A stretch of DNA of 20,411 nt from assembly GCA_035634055.1 (NCBI GenBank), contig DASQDR010000107.1:1-20411 (forward strand), given 5' to 3'. A model generated the notes under the pieces. It saw nothing but the letters and a program-made list of their open reading frames with translations. It ran no database searches and was not told where the DNA came from. Both the position numbers and the translations under genes were made by a program. Of the stretch, positions 19,513 to 20,411 are shown piece after piece. Origin of the DNA: JAICTV01 sp035634055. Its GTDB lineage: Bacteria; Planctomycetota; Phycisphaerae; Tepidisphaerales; Tepidisphaeraceae. Positions within the stretch are counted from its first letter, which is position 1. Every line of letters begins with the position of its first letter.

Positions 19513-20411
19513 CTAAAACTGCCGTGCCGTGACGAAGCGGGCGACGGCGCGGAGGCCGGCGGCGGGGGGGCCGAAGGGTTCGAGTGCGGCGACGGCGGCT
19601 TCGACGTGCTCGCGCGCGGCGGCGCGGCTGGGGTCCAAGCCGATCAGGCGGGGATACGTGTTCTTGCCGCTGCCGGCGTCCTTGTTGGTCATCTTGCCGA
19701 GCTGCTGCGGCGTGGCCGTCACGTCGAGGATGTCGTCGACGATCTGGAACGCCAGCCCGAGGTGCCGGCCGTAGTCGGTGATCGCTTCCACCCGCGTCGC
19801 GTCGGCGGCGGCGGCAAGGGCGCCCATGCGGCAGGAGGCGACCAGCAGCGCGCCGGTCTTCATGCGGTGGATCTGCTGAAGCTGCGGCAGGGCGAGCGAC
19901 TGGTTCTCGCCGGCCATGTCCAGCACCTGCCCGCCGATCATGCCCGCCGGGCCGGCGGCGCGGGCGAGCTCGCGCACCAGCGCGGCCGACAGCTCCGGCG
20001 GCGCGCCGGTCGCCAGCGTCTCGAACGCGAGGGTGACCATCGCGTCGCCGGCCAGGATCGCCATGGCTTCGCCGAACACCTTGTGGTTGGTCGGCTGGCC
20101 GCGGCGCAGGTCGTCGTCGTCCATGTCGGGCAGGTCGTCGTGGACGAGGCATAAGGTGTGGATCAACTCGATCGCTGCCGCCGCCGACAGCGCCGCCGCG
20201 GACGATGGATCGCCGCCGCAGGCGTGGCAGCATTCCAGCACCAGCGCCGGCCGCAATCGCTTGCCGCCGGCGGTCAGGCTGTAGTGGATCGATTCGACCA
20301 GCCGCGGCGGCGCGCCCTGCTCGGTCGCCAGCCGCGCGACCATTCCGGCCAGGTGGGCGTCCACGGCCGCGCCGTGCCGGCCGAGCAGCTCGGTTGCATC
20401 GGCGGGCGGAT
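19513..20411 (-). CDS. ispA: polyprenyl (probably farnesyl) diphosphate synthase, 5' end outside window
   Basis: Trans-prenyltransferase that condenses isopentenyl diphosphate with allylic diphosphates in the cytoplasm to make C15-C20 isoprenoid precursors. GGKRLRP, the first Asp-rich motif DDLPDMDDDDLRRG, the KTGALL segment and the second Asp-rich motif DDILD are all present in order. The DDLPDMD form of the first motif is typical of bacterial short-chain (farnesyl/geranylgeranyl) synthases. The frame is open to the window edge; residues upstream of GTG 20364 (ATELLGRHGAAVDAHL) look like the usual N-terminal helix, so the real start is probably beyond 20411. The gene symbol is by family resemblance. 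The stop is followed by the inverted repeat block at 19383-19497. Confidence 0.9.
   Translation of the reverse strand, partial: PPADATELLGRHGAAVDAHLAGMVARLATEQGAPPRLVESIHYSLTAGGKRLRPALVLECCHACGGDPSSAAALSAAAAIELIHTLCLVHDDLPDMDDDDLRRGQPTNHKVFGEAMAILAGDAMVTLAFETLATGAPPELSAALVRELARAAGPAGMIGGQVLDMAGENQSLALPQLQQIHRMKTGALLVASCRMGALAAAADATRVEAITDYGRHLGLAFQIVDDILDVTATPQQLGKMTNKDAGSGKNTYPRLIGLDPSRAAAREHVEAAVAALEPFGPPAAGLRAVARFVTARQF

Overview
The window is high-GC chromosomal DNA whose content points to a planctomycete, most likely from the Phycisphaerae/Tepidisphaerales side. The evidence is two secreted proteins that end in a paired dockerin-like Ca-binding module plus a PEP-CTERM/Arg-rich tail, a large sigma-70 factor with extra helix-turn-helix domains at its N-terminus, DUF1573 proteins, GTG starts, and short intergenic repeats of the kind seen in planctomycete genomes. 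The assignment comes from reading, not from a database search.

Layout. 1-524 (-): 3' part missing of an exported Ala/Pro-rich protein ending in 24-bp tandem repeats. 773-2416 (-): multi-HTH sigma factor. 2964-5846 and 5959-8406 (+): two PEP-CTERM proteins sharing a C-terminal module; the second also carries two aspartic-protease-like DSGA/DTGA lobes. 8442-8513 (+): tRNA-Gly(CCC), with its -35 box overlapping the preceding stop codon. 8831-9223 (-): small EF-hand lipoprotein. 9410-14467: a divergent locus with, leftwards, a CC-repeat secreted peptide and a long DUF1573 protein, and, rightwards, a short DUF1573 protein, a 10-Cys secreted peptide, a membrane-anchored exported protein and a MauE-thioredoxin fusion. 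14509-14595 (-): tRNA-Ser(TGA). 14802-15635 (-): DinD/BRO-like protein with a perfect dyad at its predicted transcription start. 15713-18405 (-): two-subunit molybdenum hydroxylase (isoquinoline 1-oxidoreductase type). 18458-19303 (-): exported dienelactone-hydrolase-like enzyme. 19513 to the right edge (-): short-chain polyprenyl diphosphate synthase.

The most interesting region is 9410-14467. Two different exported Cys-rich mini-proteins, each next to a DUF1573 protein, flank a shared divergent promoter region, and a MauE membrane domain fused to a CxxC thioredoxin-like domain ends the rightward operon. In methylamine utilisation MauE and MauD are needed to mature the disulfide-rich small subunit, so this locus may be a dedicated oxidative-folding system for Cys-rich exported peptides. 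That function is an inference. The genes, the cysteine spacing (C-x11-CC-x11-CC-x11-CC in one peptide) and the promoter layout are visible in the sequence.

Other useful signals: two tRNA genes share a TTGACC-N16 promoter type; a similar box (TTGACC-N18-GATAAT) lies so close to a GTG codon of the sigma gene that translation may be nearly leaderless; and a short repeat (translated core NGHEGA) occurs at about 10503-10528 and again as an inverted pair at 19383-19497.
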